From NCBI RefSeq assembly GCF_030908465.1, contig NZ_CP133078.1:2480001-2544000 (forward strand): a DNA stretch of 64,000 nucleotides, read 5' to 3'. Position numbers and translations under genes: made by a program. Shown one piece after another: positions 35,070-44,693 of this stretch. The first letter of the stretch is position 1. The number at the start of each line of letters is the position of its first letter. The notes below the pieces were generated by a model. That model ran no database searches. It worked only from the letters and a program-made list of their open reading frames with translations, and was not told where the DNA came from. The stretch is from Anaerotignum sp. MB30-C6. Lineage in GTDB: Bacteria > Bacillota > Clostridia > Lachnospirales > Anaerotignaceae.

Positions 35070-35500
35070 AGTTTACTTACTACTTCTGATGGGAACCCGA
35101 TGGAATATAAAAACTATTACGAAAGCTACTGGATACCCATTATTGAGCAGTTGGGAATGACCCACCGTCCCCACGATACAAGGCACACCGGTGTTTCACT
35201 TTTAACTACTGCAGGGGTAGACAAGCGTATCATAAAAAAGATTGTTGGTCACAAAGGGCAAGGTATTACACAAGCGGTGTATACCATGTAGAGATTGAAG
35301 AGTTACTGGAGGCAATTAATAGAATGGAAAAGCATAGACCGCACGATACAAGACACACTTGTGTAAGTCTACTGACTGCTGCAAAAGCGGACGAAAGATT
35401 TATACAAAAAATAGTGGGACACAAAGGTCAGAATGTAACGAGGGTGGTTTATACACATTTAGAAATACAAGAATTGATTGAGGAAATAGATAAAATATAA
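35070..35500 (+). pseudogene. Degenerate tandem tyrosine recombinase (integrase) C-terminus
   Basis: Two successive copies of the catalytic end of a phage/ICE-type integrase. Copy 1 (35070-35320) has HRPHDTRHTGVSLL, KIVGHKGQGITQ and VYT, then loses one base so that HVEIEELLEAINRM continues in another frame. Copy 2 (about 35335-35500) has HRPHDTRHTCVSLL, KIVGHKGQNVTR and VVYTHLEIQEL with the Tyr nucleophile, ending at a normal stop. HxxR, GH and Tyr are kept in both, but the N-terminal core-binding domain is gone. It sits directly beside the 3' end of rpsI, a place used by integrative elements in Firmicutes. Confidence 0.85.
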
Positions 35501-35583
35501 TTATTTTTTTGTGTCATGTGTGTGTCATGCGTGTGTCATATTCGTAAATTTCCGCCCATTCTCACCCAATCGCAAAATAAAAC

Positions 35584-35615
35584 AAACCCCGAAAACACAA
35601 GGTTTTCGGGGTTTT
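35584..35615 (-). terminator. rplM-rpsI terminator
   Basis: aaaccccgaaaac and gttttcggggttt form a 13-base stem around a short loop, T-rich on both sides, so it can stop both the rpsI transcript and any plus-strand transcript from the recombinase remnant. Confidence 0.85.
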
Positions 35616-35640
35616 GATGTTTCGTATAAAGTTGAAATAA

Positions 35641-36033
35641 TTATCTCTTAGAGAACTGAGGCGCACGTCTCGCTGCCTTGAGACCGTATTTCTTTCTTTC
35701 TTTCATTCTAGGGTCACGTGTCAAGAAGCCAGCTTTTTTCAAAGCGGGTCTGTAATCGCCATCTGCCTGAAGTAAAGCTCTGGAGATACCGTGTCTGATT
35801 GCACCTGCCTGACCTGTGAAACCGCCACCATTCACGTTAATCAAAACGTCAAATTTAGCTGTTGTTTCTGTCAATTCCAGAGGTTGACGAACAATGAGTT
35901 TCAATGTTTCAAGACCAAAATATTCGTCAATGTCTCTTTTATTAATTGTAACTTTACCGTTGCCGGGTACTAAGTATACTCTAGCTACGGAAGATTTTCT
36001 TCTGCCTGTACCGTAATATCTAGCTGCTGCCAT
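35641..36033 (-). CDS. rpsI: 30S ribosomal protein S9
   Basis: 130 residues, normal length. Opens [16 protein letters not shown] and ends with the basic [17 protein letters not shown] tail that reaches the P-site tRNA. Starts after GGAGGAAAGC, 18 bases behind rplM, as in most bacteria. The 3' flank carries a recombinase remnant, but the tail of the protein is intact. Confidence 0.98.
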   Translation of the reverse strand: MAAARYYGTGRRKSSVARVYLVPGNGKVTINKRDIDEYFGLETLKLIVRQPLELTETTAKFDVLINVNGGGFTGQAGAIRHGISRALLQADGDYRPALKKAGFLTRDPRMKERKKYGLKAARRAPQFSKR

Positions 36034-36051
36034 TATGCTTTCCTCCTCCTA

Positions 36052-36489
36052 TTAAAATTTGATTTCCAATTTTTCGGGTTTCTGTGCTGCATGGGGATGC
36101 TCTGCACCTGCATATACGTGCAGTTTAGCAAACATCTTTCTACCCAGAGCATTTTTAGGAAGCATACCTTTCACAGCATGTTCAATTACTCTTTCAGGGT
36201 GTGTTTCCAGCATTTTGTCCAGTCTAGTTGTTTTCAAACCACCCATATAGCCGGAGTGACGATGATACACTTTCTGTTCCAATTTTTTGCCTGTTACAGC
36301 AACCTTTTCAGCGTTTACAACGATTACATAGTCGCCCATGTCAACGTTAGGTGCATACTGGGGTTTATTTTTTCCTCTTAAAATGTTTGCGATTTCTGTG
36401 GACATACGGCCCAGAGTCATGTCAGCAGCATCAATTACATACCACTTCTTTACCACATCAGATTCCTTCGCAATGTAAGTTGTTCTCAT
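36052..36489 (-). CDS. rplM: 50S ribosomal protein L13
   Basis: 145 residues with the family blocks [40 protein letters not shown] and [21 protein letters not shown]. It binds 23S rRNA early in assembly. ATG follows GGGAGGTAGAAACC. It is first in the rplM-rpsI operon behind a structured leader. Confidence 0.98.
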   Translation of the reverse strand: MRTTYIAKESDVVKKWYVIDAADMTLGRMSTEIANILRGKNKPQYAPNVDMGDYVIVVNAEKVAVTGKKLEQKVYHRHSGYMGGLKTTRLDKMLETHPERVIEHAVKGMLPKNALGRKMFAKLHVYAGAEHPHAAQKPEKLEIKF

Positions 36490-36600
36490 GGTTTCTACCT
36501 CCCATAAATTATTTGTTTGATCCGTTGACTTTGCCGTTTTGCGGGAACAAAACGATCAATCTCCATTATGTGCATGCACATAACTTATTGGATCCCACCT
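36490..36600 (-). promoter_or_regulatory. Structured leader of rplM-rpsI
   Basis: On the minus strand a perfect hairpin ttatgtgcatgcacataa and a larger fold gatcgttttg...caaaacg...cggatc lie between truA and the rplM ribosome binding site. Position suggests an L13-type autoregulatory leader; I did not verify the consensus. Confidence 0.4.
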
Positions 36601-36666
36601 TGAGAAACATATATTTAAAACCAAATGGTCTTAAAATCAAAGTACAGCTTTATTATTATAGTACAT

Positions 36667-37443
36667 TCACTCATTACTGTCAACTAATTTCCCCTTAAAA
36701 TCATAATATATTTCCTGTAAAGTCAAGGCTTGGGGCTCTGCCGTCTGCCCGGCATTCTGTCTGTCTTTACTCAAAATAATATCTGAAATTGCATCCTGTG
36801 AAATTTTACCTAAGCCAACTGAAATTAAAGTCCCTGCCATAATGCGTACCATATTATATAAAAACCCATTTCCGGTAACATAGATATAAATCATGTCACC
36901 TTCTTTTTTGACAAAACTATCAAAAATGGTTCGCACCGTTGAAGTTACGGTACTTCCCGCCGCACAAAATGCGGCAAAATCGTAGGTTCCTATGAATTTT
37001 TCAGCGGCTACATTCATTTTTTCCACATCTAAAGGCGTGTATACAAAAGTAGAATATAATCTTTCCTTTGGATTTTTAATCTTCCCATTGAAAATTCGAT
37101 ATTCATATGTTTTCTTTACACAATCATATCTAGGGTGAAAGTCCTGAGGTACTTCTTCTGCCTTTACCACCACAATGTCCTCAGGAAGAAGGCCACGAAT
37201 AGCCAAAGGAATTTTATCTACAGGTATGGTTGTATCAACGTCAATGGACGCTCTTTGCCCTAAAGCATGTACCCCTCTATCTGTTCGGCTAGCACCAATA
37301 CAGGTTAATTCAGGAGAGCGAAAGAGAATTCTTAAGGCTTTTTCCAACTCTCCTTCAACTGTGATTACTTCTGGCAATAATTGCTTTTGCCAACCGCTAT
37401 ATCTGGTTCCATCGTAGGCGATGGTCAGTAGTATGCGTCTCAC
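36667..37443 (-). CDS. truA: tRNA pseudouridine(38-40) synthase TruA
   Basis: 258 residues. It isomerises U38-U40 in the anticodon arm. The catalytic Asp is in GASRTDRGVHALGQ; also visible are YDGTRYSGWQKQ at the start and GNGFLYNMVRIMAGTL in the C-terminal half. Lies between ecfT and rplM on the same strand, with a terminator-like hairpin before it, so it is probably not strictly co-transcribed with the ecf genes. Start ATG is conventional. Confidence 0.97.
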   Translation of the reverse strand: MRRILLTIAYDGTRYSGWQKQLLPEVITVEGELEKALRILFRSPELTCIGASRTDRGVHALGQRASIDVDTTIPVDKIPLAIRGLLPEDIVVVKAEEVPQDFHPRYDCVKKTYEYRIFNGKIKNPKERLYSTFVYTPLDVEKMNVAAEKFIGTYDFAAFCAAGSTVTSTVRTIFDSFVKKEGDMIYIYVTGNGFLYNMVRIMAGTLISVGLGKISQDAISDIILSKDRQNAGQTAEPQALTLQEIYYDFKGKLVDSNE

Positions 37444-37460
37444 CCAACTCCTCCTCGTAT

Positions 37461-37486
37461 AAAAAAGGGAGATCTAACATCCCCCT
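37461..37486 (-). terminator. Terminator between ecfT and truA
   Basis: agggggat and atctccct (one G-T pair) around a five-base loop, followed on the minus strand by six T. It overlaps the upstream edge of truA, so it may attenuate rather than stop transcription. Confidence 0.55.
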
Positions 37487-37565
37487 CTTGTAAGTATTTT
37501 AATTACAAACAACATCAATTATTTAATAATAAGCTTCCTCAACAATTGCAAAACCCTTCTTGTTC

Positions 37566-38390
37566 CTAAATCATAAAAGGCAGTACCCTAGCAGCGTATC
37601 GCAACCCAAAAATAATTAGGATATATACCACACCCATAGCTAAAGCATGATAGTCCCGTTTTTGCATACGCATACGGTTCATTCTCGTTCTATTCTCATC
37701 CCCGTGGTAGCATCTTGCCTCCATGGCCATGGCCAACTCCTCCGCTCGGCGGAAGGCAGAAATAAACAATGGAACAAGAATCGGTATTAAGCTTTTTGCT
37801 TTTTGCATTAAACTTCCTGTGTCAAAATCAGCACCTCTGGCCTGCTGCGCTTTCATGATTTTATCCGTTTCATCTAATAAAGTAGGAATAAAACGCAGTG
37901 CTATGGTCATCATCATTGCAATTTCATGGGCAGGCACACCAACTTTTTTGAATGGTCGCAACATATACTCAATACCGTCTGTCAACTGAATAGGTGTTGT
38001 GGTGAGGGTAAGAATAGAAGAACCAACAATCAAGAGCACCAAACGGATACACATTTTCGTTGCCAGTATGATGCCCTCTAATGTAAGGCTTAAAACGCCC
38101 CACTGCCAAATAACTTGTTCCCCTCTGGTCATAAAAAGATTAATAAAGGCGGTAAATAAAATGATAATCATAATACTTTTAATACCTTTAAGCATGAACT
38201 TTAAAGGCACCTTTGATGTTTTTATTGTTGCCCCCAAAGCAGCAATTACAAAGAAGTATCCCACAAAAGAATTCACCATAAACAGTGTTATAATAAAAAT
38301 AAAAGTTATTGTCAGCTTTACTCTGGCATCTAACCGATGGATCAGGGAATCCACAGGGTAAAACTGCCCGATGGTAATATCCCGAATCAT
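37566..38390 (-). CDS. ecfT: ECF transporter transmembrane component EcfT
   Basis: 274 residues, about six membrane helices. It couples vitamin-binding S components to the EcfA ATPases. The coupling-helix motifs are AQQARGADF (about residue 182) and MEARCYHG (about 222). Overlaps the ecfA2 stop by four bases. No S component gene is adjacent, so this is the shared group II module serving several vitamins. Confidence 0.95.
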   Translation of the reverse strand: MIRDITIGQFYPVDSLIHRLDARVKLTITFIFIITLFMVNSFVGYFFVIAALGATIKTSKVPLKFMLKGIKSIMIIILFTAFINLFMTRGEQVIWQWGVLSLTLEGIILATKMCIRLVLLIVGSSILTLTTTPIQLTDGIEYMLRPFKKVGVPAHEIAMMMTIALRFIPTLLDETDKIMKAQQARGADFDTGSLMQKAKSLIPILVPLFISAFRRAEELAMAMEARCYHGDENRTRMNRMRMQKRDYHALAMGVVYILIIFGLRYAARVLPFMI

Positions 38391-39244
38391 ACGCTCACCT
38401 GCTTTACCAAATTTAATAGTACATTTTTTGCTTCTTCAATGGTGAATACATCTATAGGCACGTCAAAACCTTTTTCTTTTAAGGCAGCAAAAACATAACT
38501 CACTTGGGGAGCCGCCAATCCCATTGCCTCTAATTCTTTTACATGGCAAAATACTTCTTTTGGCGTTCCCGTTGTGGCCACTTTACCTTCGTGCATCACA
38601 ATAATTCGATCCACCAATTTAGCAACATCCTCCATGCTATGGCTAACCAAAATAACTGTAATACCTCTTTCTTGATGAAGGCGTTTGATTGCTTGTAAAA
38701 TTTCATCTCGGCCCTTGGGATCTAATCCTGCCGTAGGCTCATCCAAAATCAAAACCTCTGGATTCATTGCCAAAACACCGGCAATGGCAACACGACGCTT
38801 TTGTCCCCCTGATAACTCAAAAGGAGACTTTTCATACAAATCATGAGCAATACCAACGGTTTCTAATGCCGCCACCACATTTTTATGAATCTCATCCTTA
38901 GACTGCATCATATTAGTGGGGCCAAAGGCTACATCCTTATAAACTGTCATTTCAAAAAGTTGATATTCGGGGTATTGGAAGGCCAAACCAATACGGCGAC
39001 GTACCTCTTTTAGCTTTGCCTTATCCTTATGAATATTCTCCCCATCTAATAAAATTTCACCCTTCGTTGGGCTAATAATTCCATTTAAGTGCTGAATTAA
39101 TGTTGATTTTCCGGAACCTGTATGCCCAATCAAACCAACAAATTCCCCCTTCTTTATTTCCAGGGAAACATCATCCAAAGCCTTTTTTTCAAAAGCAGTA
39201 CCTTGGTTATATATATATGTTAATTGGTTAATTTTAATTGACAT
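38387..39244 (-). CDS. ecfA2: ECF transporter ATPase EcfA2
   Basis: 285 residues. Walker [10 protein letters not shown] (about 40-48), Q-loop [11 protein letters not shown], signature LSGGQKRR, Walker [10 protein letters not shown] and H-loop VSHSME. Forms the heterodimer with EcfA1. Its start lies 25 bases inside the end of ecfA1, so translation is coupled. Confidence 0.96.
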   Translation of the reverse strand: MSIKINQLTYIYNQGTAFEKKALDDVSLEIKKGEFVGLIGHTGSGKSTLIQHLNGIISPTKGEILLDGENIHKDKAKLKEVRRRIGLAFQYPEYQLFEMTVYKDVAFGPTNMMQSKDEIHKNVVAALETVGIAHDLYEKSPFELSGGQKRRVAIAGVLAMNPEVLILDEPTAGLDPKGRDEILQAIKRLHQERGITVILVSHSMEDVAKLVDRIIVMHEGKVATTGTPKEVFCHVKELEAMGLAAPQVSYVFAALKEKGFDVPIDVFTIEEAKNVLLNLVKQVSV

Positions 39245-40086
39245 AGTGCACCTACCATTTCCTCGACTGTTAAAATATCTGCGGGTAAGTCGATGCCTTC
39301 CTTACGCAGAAGATGTGCAACCTCTGTTACCTGAGGCACATCTAATCCGTACTGCTGAAGTCGCTCTACTTGAGAGAAAATCTCTTTTGGCTTTCCCTCC
39401 ATTACTACCTCGCCATCATCAATCACATAAACCCGATCACCACGAACCGCCTCGTCCATATAATGGGTTATCAGTATAATGGTAATGCCTTCTTCCTTAT
39501 TTAAACGCTCAATGGTTTCTAGTACCTCTTTTCGACCAACAGGGTCAAGCATAGCCGTAGGCTCGTCCAAAACAATGCAGTCAGGCTTCATCGCCAACAC
39601 GCCTGCAATGGCAATACGCTGCTTTTGACCACCTGAGAGTTTAGAAGGCGTATGGGTAGCATACTTTTGCATACGAACCGTTGCCAACGCATCATCTACA
39701 CGACGACGGATTTCTTCCGGTTCAATCCCCATATTTTCTGGGCCAAATGCAATATCCTCTTCCACAACTGTGGCCACTAGCTGGTTATCAGGATTTTGAA
39801 AAACCATGCCCGCAGTTTGTCGAATATCCCAAATTAACTCACCATTTTTGGTATCCATGCCCTTAACCCACAAAGTTCCATCTGTTGGTTCCAACAAAGC
39901 GTTAATATGCTTTGCAAAAGTAGACTTTCCAGAGCCATTATGACCTAATACCACCACAAACTCGCCCTTTTCAATTTCCAAGTTTACCGACTTTAACGCA
40001 GCAACCTTTTCTTCCTCGGTGCCGTGGTCTGTTTCAAGCATTTTTATATATTCATACGTTAGACCTTCGGCCTTCACCATCTTCAT
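39220..40086 (-). CDS. ecfA1: ECF transporter ATPase EcfA1
   Basis: 288 residues. Walker [11 protein letters not shown]-loop [11 protein letters not shown], signature LSGGQKQR, Walker [10 protein letters not shown]-loop ITHYMDE. First gene of ecfA1-ecfA2-ecfT, starting after AAAAGGTGAAGTT. In many Firmicutes this set follows rplQ as here, although 900 bases and a divergent small gene intervene. Confidence 0.96.
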   Translation of the reverse strand: MKMVKAEGLTYEYIKMLETDHGTEEEKVAALKSVNLEIEKGEFVVVLGHNGSGKSTFAKHINALLEPTDGTLWVKGMDTKNGELIWDIRQTAGMVFQNPDNQLVATVVEEDIAFGPENMGIEPEEIRRRVDDALATVRMQKYATHTPSKLSGGQKQRIAIAGVLAMKPDCIVLDEPTAMLDPVGRKEVLETIERLNKEEGITIILITHYMDEAVRGDRVYVIDDGEVVMEGKPKEIFSQVERLQQYGLDVPQVTEVAHLLRKEGIDLPADILTVEEMVGALCQLKLTN

Positions 40087-40451
40087 AACTTCACCTTTTC
40101 TTTAAGGGTTTAAACCCCTCTTAAGTCTATGACAAATAATGCTCACAGCTATCAATAGGATACGTTTTTTCCAGAAAAAAGTCAAGAAAAATAGCCCTTG
40201 CTCTACAAAAAGTATCTCTCAAATTTCTTAAAAAAATCTTCTGTTTTTTGTAAACCCATCGTAATACTAGCTTAATTATATCTTCCTTTTTCTCTGATAT
40301 AATAAAGGCATAAGCGGTTCTATTGTAACCTGCTCGTAACAAAGGAGTAAGACCGTTGTAATGACAACGTAACCCCGCTGTAACCTACGTTTTATTGCTT
40401 TATGTTATAATTTAGATAATTAATTCTTGCATTTTGAAGGGAGAGACATTT
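40087..40451. other. Divergent intergenic region
   Basis: About 365 bases between ecfA1 and the small membrane protein. The minus strand must hold the ecf promoter; TATAAT-like boxes are too common here to choose one. On the plus strand, ttataattta near 40405-40413 is a fair -10 for the small gene. Confidence 0.35.
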
Positions 40452-40631
40452 ATGAAAACACAACTTATGAAACTCGCAGGCGCATCTATTTTAGCTTTTT
40501 CCATCTCCTTCCTGAGCTTTATGTCTCTGACCGTAGCGATACAGAAGGTTCATGAAAAACAAGACGCCACAAGGATTCAAGCAGAACAAACCATGGTAGA
40601 AGATACAACCTTAGCAGCTGTCCTTCACTAA
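40452..40631 (+). CDS. Small single-pass membrane protein
   Basis: 59 residues. A short basic N-terminus (MKTQLMKLAG), one hydrophobic helix about 11-35, then a charged tail of about 24 residues. ATG 40452 is chosen because it follows GAAGGGAGAGACATTT; the frame extends upstream but without a site. Followed by a strong terminator, so it is an independent unit. Could be an exported or anchored peptide; no family recognised. Confidence 0.6.
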   Translation: MKTQLMKLAGASILAFSISFLSFMSLTVAIQKVHEKQDATRIQAEQTMVEDTTLAAVLH

Positions 40632-40653
40632 AACTGAATCCCTTTTCTATTTT

Positions 40654-40689
40654 AAAAACCCCTACACACCCTTTTGTGTGGGGGTTTTT
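40654..40689 (+). terminator. Terminator of the small membrane gene
   Basis: aaacccctacacac pairs with gtgtgggggttt around CCTTTT and is followed by further T. From 40690 to 40958 nothing else is seen. Confidence 0.85.
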
Positions 40690-40958
40690 GATCTTCTCTT
40701 TTTCTTACACACTGACATAACTAAATTTGAAGTATCCATGATATTCAAGTAATTTGAGAACACCTTTCTTCTAATTTCTTCTTGAAATATGCCTTTGTTT
40801 TGATGTCTCAGAAATATTGTATAAAGCTTACAATTTCTACCTTCATTATTATATAAATATCATATTTATATAACTGTCAATATTCTTCTCCTCCATAATA
40901 GAATACTGCATTCCTTCTCTATCTGAGGATGCAACAGTTGTCCAAGCCCACGAAAAAA

Positions 40959-40982
40959 AGAGATTCCACAAAGGGAACCTCT
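40959..40982 (-). terminator. Terminator of the ribosomal protein supercluster
   Basis: On the minus strand agaggttcc and ggaatctct form a stem followed by seven T, 14 bases after the rplQ stop. Confidence 0.88.
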
Positions 40983-40995
40983 TTCATTTGTTTTA

Positions 40996-41538
40996 TTATA
41001 CCAATTCGATGAATACTTCCATCGCGCCGTCGCCTTTTCTAGCGCCCAGCTTTACAATTCTTGTGTAACCACCGTTACGGTCAACGTACTTAGGAGCAAC
41101 TTCATCAAACATCTTAGCTGCCATGTCTACCTTTTTGCTCAGGCTTCTAACTTTTTTGCCATCAGCAGGAACTTCTGTTACAGGGTAAATATAAGCCAAC
41201 ATCTGACGTCTCGCAGCAAGTCTGGAAGGTCTATCCTTCTTCACTGTTTTCTTAACTTCATCATAAACAGTTACTTTCTTGCCGTTTACAACTTCTTTCA
41301 CACGCTTACCATTTGCGTCTTTTTTTGCTACCTTAGCTGTTACTTCAACTTCATCGAAGTTGTCTTTTTCTTTTACAGCCAATGTAATAAGCTTTTCAGC
41401 GATTCTTCTTACTTCTTTCGCTCTAGCTTCTGTTGTTTTAATTTTGCCGTGATACAGCAAATTTGTAACTTGGTTTCTTAACAGAGCCTTTCTTTGGGGT
41501 GTTGTTTTACCAAGCTTTCTATAACCGGATGCATGCAT
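40996..41538 (-). CDS. rplQ: 50S ribosomal protein L17, with insertion
   Basis: About 180 residues, against roughly 113-130 in most bacteria. The N-terminal MHASGYRKLGKTTPQRKALL and C-terminal GGYTRIVKLGARKGDGAMEVFIEL are standard. The extra length is a Lys/Val-rich charged insert of about 55 residues from about 60 to 115 (AKKDANGKRVKEVVNGKKVT). ATG 41538 follows AAGGAGGATACGAACC; an upstream in-frame extension to 41586 is discarded. Last gene of the supercluster. Confidence 0.95.
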   Translation of the reverse strand: MHASGYRKLGKTTPQRKALLRNQVTNLLYHGKIKTTEARAKEVRRIAEKLITLAVKEKDNFDEVEVTAKVAKKDANGKRVKEVVNGKKVTVYDEVKKTVKKDRPSRLAARRQMLAYIYPVTEVPADGKKVRSLSKKVDMAAKMFDEVAPKYVDRNGGYTRIVKLGARKGDGAMEVFIELV

Positions 41539-41646
41539 GGTTCGTATCCTCCTTGTTGATTCCCGTACGATAGTGCCCGCCACCACCGCTCATCGGGCTT
41601 ATGTGAAGGCGTAATCGCACGGTAAATTATAGTAACAGGCAAAAGC

Positions 41647-42606
41647 TTACTCGTCGCTAGGTCTTAACGCCAAACCAAGCTCTGCCATCTTGTTCAATAC
41701 TTCTTCCAAAGACTTACGTCCCAGATTTCTAACCTTCATCATCTCTTCTTCCGTCTTATTCGCCAAGTCTTCTACTGTGTTGATACCAGCTCTCTTCAAG
41801 CAGTTATAAGAACGAACAGAAAGATCAAGCTCTTCAATACTCATTTCAAGAACTTTTTCTTTCTTACCTTCTTCTTTTTCAACCATAATAGAAGCATCTT
41901 TTGCGTTATCAGAAAGATCAATGAACAGATTTAGGTGTTCATTCAAAATCTTCGCACCGAAGCTTACTGCATCGTCGGGTGCGATGGTGCCGTTGGTCCA
42001 CACTTCTAAAGACAATTTGTCATAGTCAGTGATCTGACCCACACGAGTATTTTCCACAAGAAAATTAACTCTGGTAACGGGGGTGAAAATGCTGTCAACT
42101 GGAAGCATGCCGATAGGTTGGTCATCCTTTTTATTCTTGTCTGCACCAATATAGCCGCGTCCTTTGTTGATGGTAATTTCCATATAAAGCTTGCTACCAG
42201 CGCCACCGGAAAGTGTTGCAATGTGATGATCGGGATTTAAAATCTCAATATCACTATCTGCTTTAATATCAGAGCCCTTTACTTCCCCTTCGCCCTCAAT
42301 GTCGATATACGCAATCTTGGGTTCATTTCCTTCACTGGTGTTTTTAATCGCAAGGCCTTTTAAGTTCAGAATAATTTCTGTAACGTCTTCTTTCACGCCA
42401 GGAATTACGCTAAACTCATGAAGCACACCATCGATCTTTACGTTGCTGACAGCCGCCCCAGGAAGAGAGGAAAGTAAAATTCTTCTCAGGGAATTACCTA
42501 ATGTTGTGCCATAGCCTCTTTCCAAAGGCTCTACCACAAACTTGCCATAAGTTCCGTCCGGTGCCATCTCAGCAATCTCAATGCGAGGTTTCTCAAATTC
42601 AAACAC
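41647..42606 (-). CDS. rpoA: RNA polymerase alpha subunit
   Basis: 319 residues. The assembly domain has [21 protein letters not shown] near residue 30, and the C-terminal DNA-binding domain ends with [21 protein letters not shown] and [11 protein letters not shown]. The start is GTG after GGGAGGTTTGAATGA; an ATG one base out of frame just before it is a false start. Confidence 0.98.
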   Translation of the reverse strand: MFEFEKPRIEIAEMAPDGTYGKFVVEPLERGYGTTLGNSLRRILLSSLPGAAVSNVKIDGVLHEFSVIPGVKEDVTEIILNLKGLAIKNTSEGNEPKIAYIDIEGEGEVKGSDIKADSDIEILNPDHHIATLSGGAGSKLYMEITINKGRGYIGADKNKKDDQPIGMLPVDSIFTPVTRVNFLVENTRVGQITDYDKLSLEVWTNGTIAPDDAVSFGAKILNEHLNLFIDLSDNAKDASIMVEKEEGKKEKVLEMSIEELDLSVRSYNCLKRAGINTVEDLANKTEEEMMKVRNLGRKSLEEVLNKMAELGLALRPSDE

Positions 42607-42637
42607 TCATTCAAACCTCCCTTTTTTATATTAAGGT

Positions 42638-42662
42638 GCTGTGGGGCTTTTCGCCCCACAGC
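42638..42662. terminator. Hairpin between rpsD and rpoA
   Basis: gctgtggggc and gccccacagc pair perfectly around TTTTC. The T-run follows on the plus strand, antisense to the operon. In the sense direction there is no T-run, so it more likely marks RNA processing or stability, or blocks antisense transcription. Confidence 0.6.
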
Positions 42663-42696
42663 TTTTTGATTGACTTTTTTGCACAACCGTTTCAGA

Positions 42697-43299
42697 TTAT
42701 TTGGAGTACAATTCGACAATAAGTGTTTCTTCAACAGGAACGTCGATCTGTGCTCTCGTGGGTTTTGCTACTACTGTACCGCTTAAACCATCATGGTTTG
42801 CGGTTAACCATTCAGGAACGATTCTGCCGTCTGTTACGGACAAAACGTCTTTGTATCTCTGGATGGTTTTGTATTTTTCTTTCACTTCAACTACGTCACC
42901 AGCCTTAACCTGGAAGGAAGGGATGTCAACGGGCTTGCCGTTTACTGTAACGTGTTTGTGACGAACAATCTGTCTAGCTTCTTTTCTTGTTCTGCCGTAA
43001 CCAAGACGGAACATTACGTTGTCCAATCTCATTTCCAGCAACATAAGCAGGTTTTCACCAGGAATACCTTCTTTTTTAGCGATTTTTTCAGCCTGTGCAT
43101 AGTAGCCTCTAAACTGTTTTTCCAAAACGCCGTAGATGAATTTCGCTTTTTGCTTTTCTCTCATCTGAAGGCCGTATTCGCTCATTTTTCTGTTTGCTCT
43201 TAAGTTTTGCTTTTTGGATTTTTTATCAATACCAAGGTAGATGGGATCCAAGTTCAAGGATCTACATCTCTTCAATACGGGTACTCTATCTCTTGCCAT
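42697..43299 (-). CDS. rpsD: 30S ribosomal protein S4
   Basis: 200 residues. It nucleates assembly of the 30S body. The S4 RNA-binding domain covers about 90-155 (MRLDNVMFRLGYGRTRKEARQ). Only one of the zinc-type N-terminal cysteines is present (VLKRCRSLNL), so this is the zinc-free form. Starts after AGGAGGTGTAGATAA, between rpsK and rpoA. Confidence 0.98.
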   Translation of the reverse strand: MARDRVPVLKRCRSLNLDPIYLGIDKKSKKQNLRANRKMSEYGLQMREKQKAKFIYGVLEKQFRGYYAQAEKIAKKEGIPGENLLMLLEMRLDNVMFRLGYGRTRKEARQIVRHKHVTVNGKPVDIPSFQVKAGDVVEVKEKYKTIQRYKDVLSVTDGRIVPEWLTANHDGLSGTVVAKPTRAQIDVPVEETLIVELYSK

Positions 43300-43319
43300 T
43301 TATCTACACCTCCTGATGA

Positions 43320-43721
43320 TTATACTCTTCTGCGTTTAGGTGGTCTACAGCCATTGTGAGGAACGGGTGTTACGTCTTTAATCATAGTAACATCCAATCC
43401 AGCAGCCTGCAATGCACGGATTGCAGCTTCACGGCCGGAACCAGGACCCTTTACGAAAACTTCGATAGTCTTCAGACCATAGTCGGAAGCAGCCTTTGCA
43501 GCTGTATCTGCAGCCATCTGTGCTGCATAAGGTGTGGATTTTTTGGAGCCTCTAAAGCCCAACTGACCTGCACTTGCCCAAGACAGTGCGTTGCCAACAG
43601 CATCAGTGATTGTAACGATTGTATTGTTAAAAGTAGACTGAATGTGAGCCTGGCCACGTTCTACTTTTCTTTTATCACGGCGTCTGCGAGTTGTTGTCTT
43701 TTTCACAGTTTTCTTAGCCAT
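43320..43721 (-). CDS. rpsK: 30S ribosomal protein S11
   Basis: 133 residues. A basic N-terminal tail is followed by [20 protein letters not shown] and the [18 protein letters not shown] loop, ending in [12 protein letters not shown]. Starts after AAGGAGGTTTGAATA. Usual length; part of the alpha operon rpsM-rpsK-rpsD-rpoA-rplQ. Confidence 0.98.
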   Translation of the reverse strand: MAKKTVKKTTTRRRRDKRKVERGQAHIQSTFNNTIVTITDAVGNALSWASAGQLGFRGSKKSTPYAAQMAADTAAKAASDYGLKTIEVFVKGPGSGREAAIRALQAAGLDVTMIKDVTPVPHNGCRPPKRRRV

Positions 43722-43745
43722 TATTCAAACCTCCTTTGAAATCAA

Positions 43746-44114
43746 TTATTTCTTCTTATTCGCAACGGTCTTTCTAGGACCTTTTCTTGTTCTTGCGTTA
43801 GTTTTAGTTTTCTGTCCTCTTACAGGTAGGCCTTTTCTGTGGCGAATGCCTCTGTAACAGCCGATTTCAATCAGACGTTTGATGTTCAGAGCAACTTCTC
43901 TTCTCAGGTCACCTTCAACCTTCTGAGATTTGTCAATTACGTCACGAATTTTAGCTACTTCATCGTCAGTCAGGTCTCTTACTCTTGTGTTCAGATCTAC
44001 ACCTGCTTCATTCAGGATACGAACTGCACTGCGATGACCAATGCCATAAACATAAGTCAGACCAACTTCAATGCGTTTTTCTCTTGGTAAGTCTACACCA
44101 GCAATACGTGCCAT
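43746..44114 (-). CDS. rpsM: 30S ribosomal protein S13
   Basis: 122 residues from [16 protein letters not shown] to the basic [12 protein letters not shown] tail, with the [20 protein letters not shown] block. ATG 44114 is set by AGGAGGTGCAAGATATAC; an in-frame extension to 44201 has no site. The 217 bases upstream to rpmJ contain an extended -10 candidate (GGGTATAAT) and an imperfect hairpin, so a secondary promoter is possible. Confidence 0.97.
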   Translation of the reverse strand: MARIAGVDLPREKRIEVGLTYVYGIGHRSAVRILNEAGVDLNTRVRDLTDDEVAKIRDVIDKSQKVEGDLRREVALNIKRLIEIGCYRGIRHRKGLPVRGQKTKTNARTRKGPRKTVANKKK

Positions 44115-44331
44115 GTATATCTTGCACCTCCTATGATATTCACTCAAACTATGGTTAATTTCAATTATATTTCGCATAAATAAATTATACCCGTCGGGCA
44201 TTACAAACAGAGTGAGCAGCCGTCAGCCTGCACGCTGCCTCTGCTATTAACTGTATGCTCCTTCCGGTATATTGACGGATTTATCAAACGACTTTTAAAG
44301 GTATTCCCTTTGGATAGCCATATAATATATA

Positions 44332-44445
44332 TCAGCCTTGTTTCTGTTTATGCTTGGGATTTTCACAAATGACCATTACACGACCTTTTCTCTTAATGAT
44401 TCTGCATTTTTCACACATTGGTTTTACAGATGGTCTTACTTTCAT
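44332..44445 (-). CDS. rpmJ: 50S ribosomal protein L36
   Basis: 37 residues: [20 protein letters not shown] at the start and [12 protein letters not shown] at the end. Cys11, Cys14, Cys27 and His32 form the zinc site of the C+ form. ATG follows AAGGAGCGATCACA, 16 bases after infA. Position between infA and rpsM is standard. Confidence 0.97.
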   Translation of the reverse strand: MKVRPSVKPMCEKCRIIKRKGRVMVICENPKHKQKQG

Positions 44446-44461
44446 TGTGATCGCTCCTTCC

Positions 44462-44680
44462 TTATTTCGCTCTCCAAATAATTCTGCCCTTTGTCAGATC
44501 ATAAGGAGACATTTCAACTAATACTTTGTCACCCGGTAAAATACGGATGAAGTTCATACGCAATTTGCCAGAAATATGTGCCAATATCTGATGGCCGTTT
44601 TCCAACTCCACCTGAAACATGGCATTCGGTAATTTTTCCAGTACGGTTCCTTCTACTTCAATTACGTCATCTTTTGACAA
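44462..44680 (-). CDS. infA: Translation initiation factor IF-1
   Basis: 72 residues, OB fold: [20 protein letters not shown], then [19 protein letters not shown] and [11 protein letters not shown]. It blocks the A site during initiation. The start is TTG 44680 after AAGGAGGTTCTTGGC, an uncommon codon for this gene that may limit its expression. Confidence 0.97.
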   Translation of the reverse strand: MSKDDVIEVEGTVLEKLPNAMFQVELENGHQILAHISGKLRMNFIRILPGDKVLVEMSPYDLTKGRIIWRAK

Positions 44681-44693
44681 GCCAAGAACCTCC

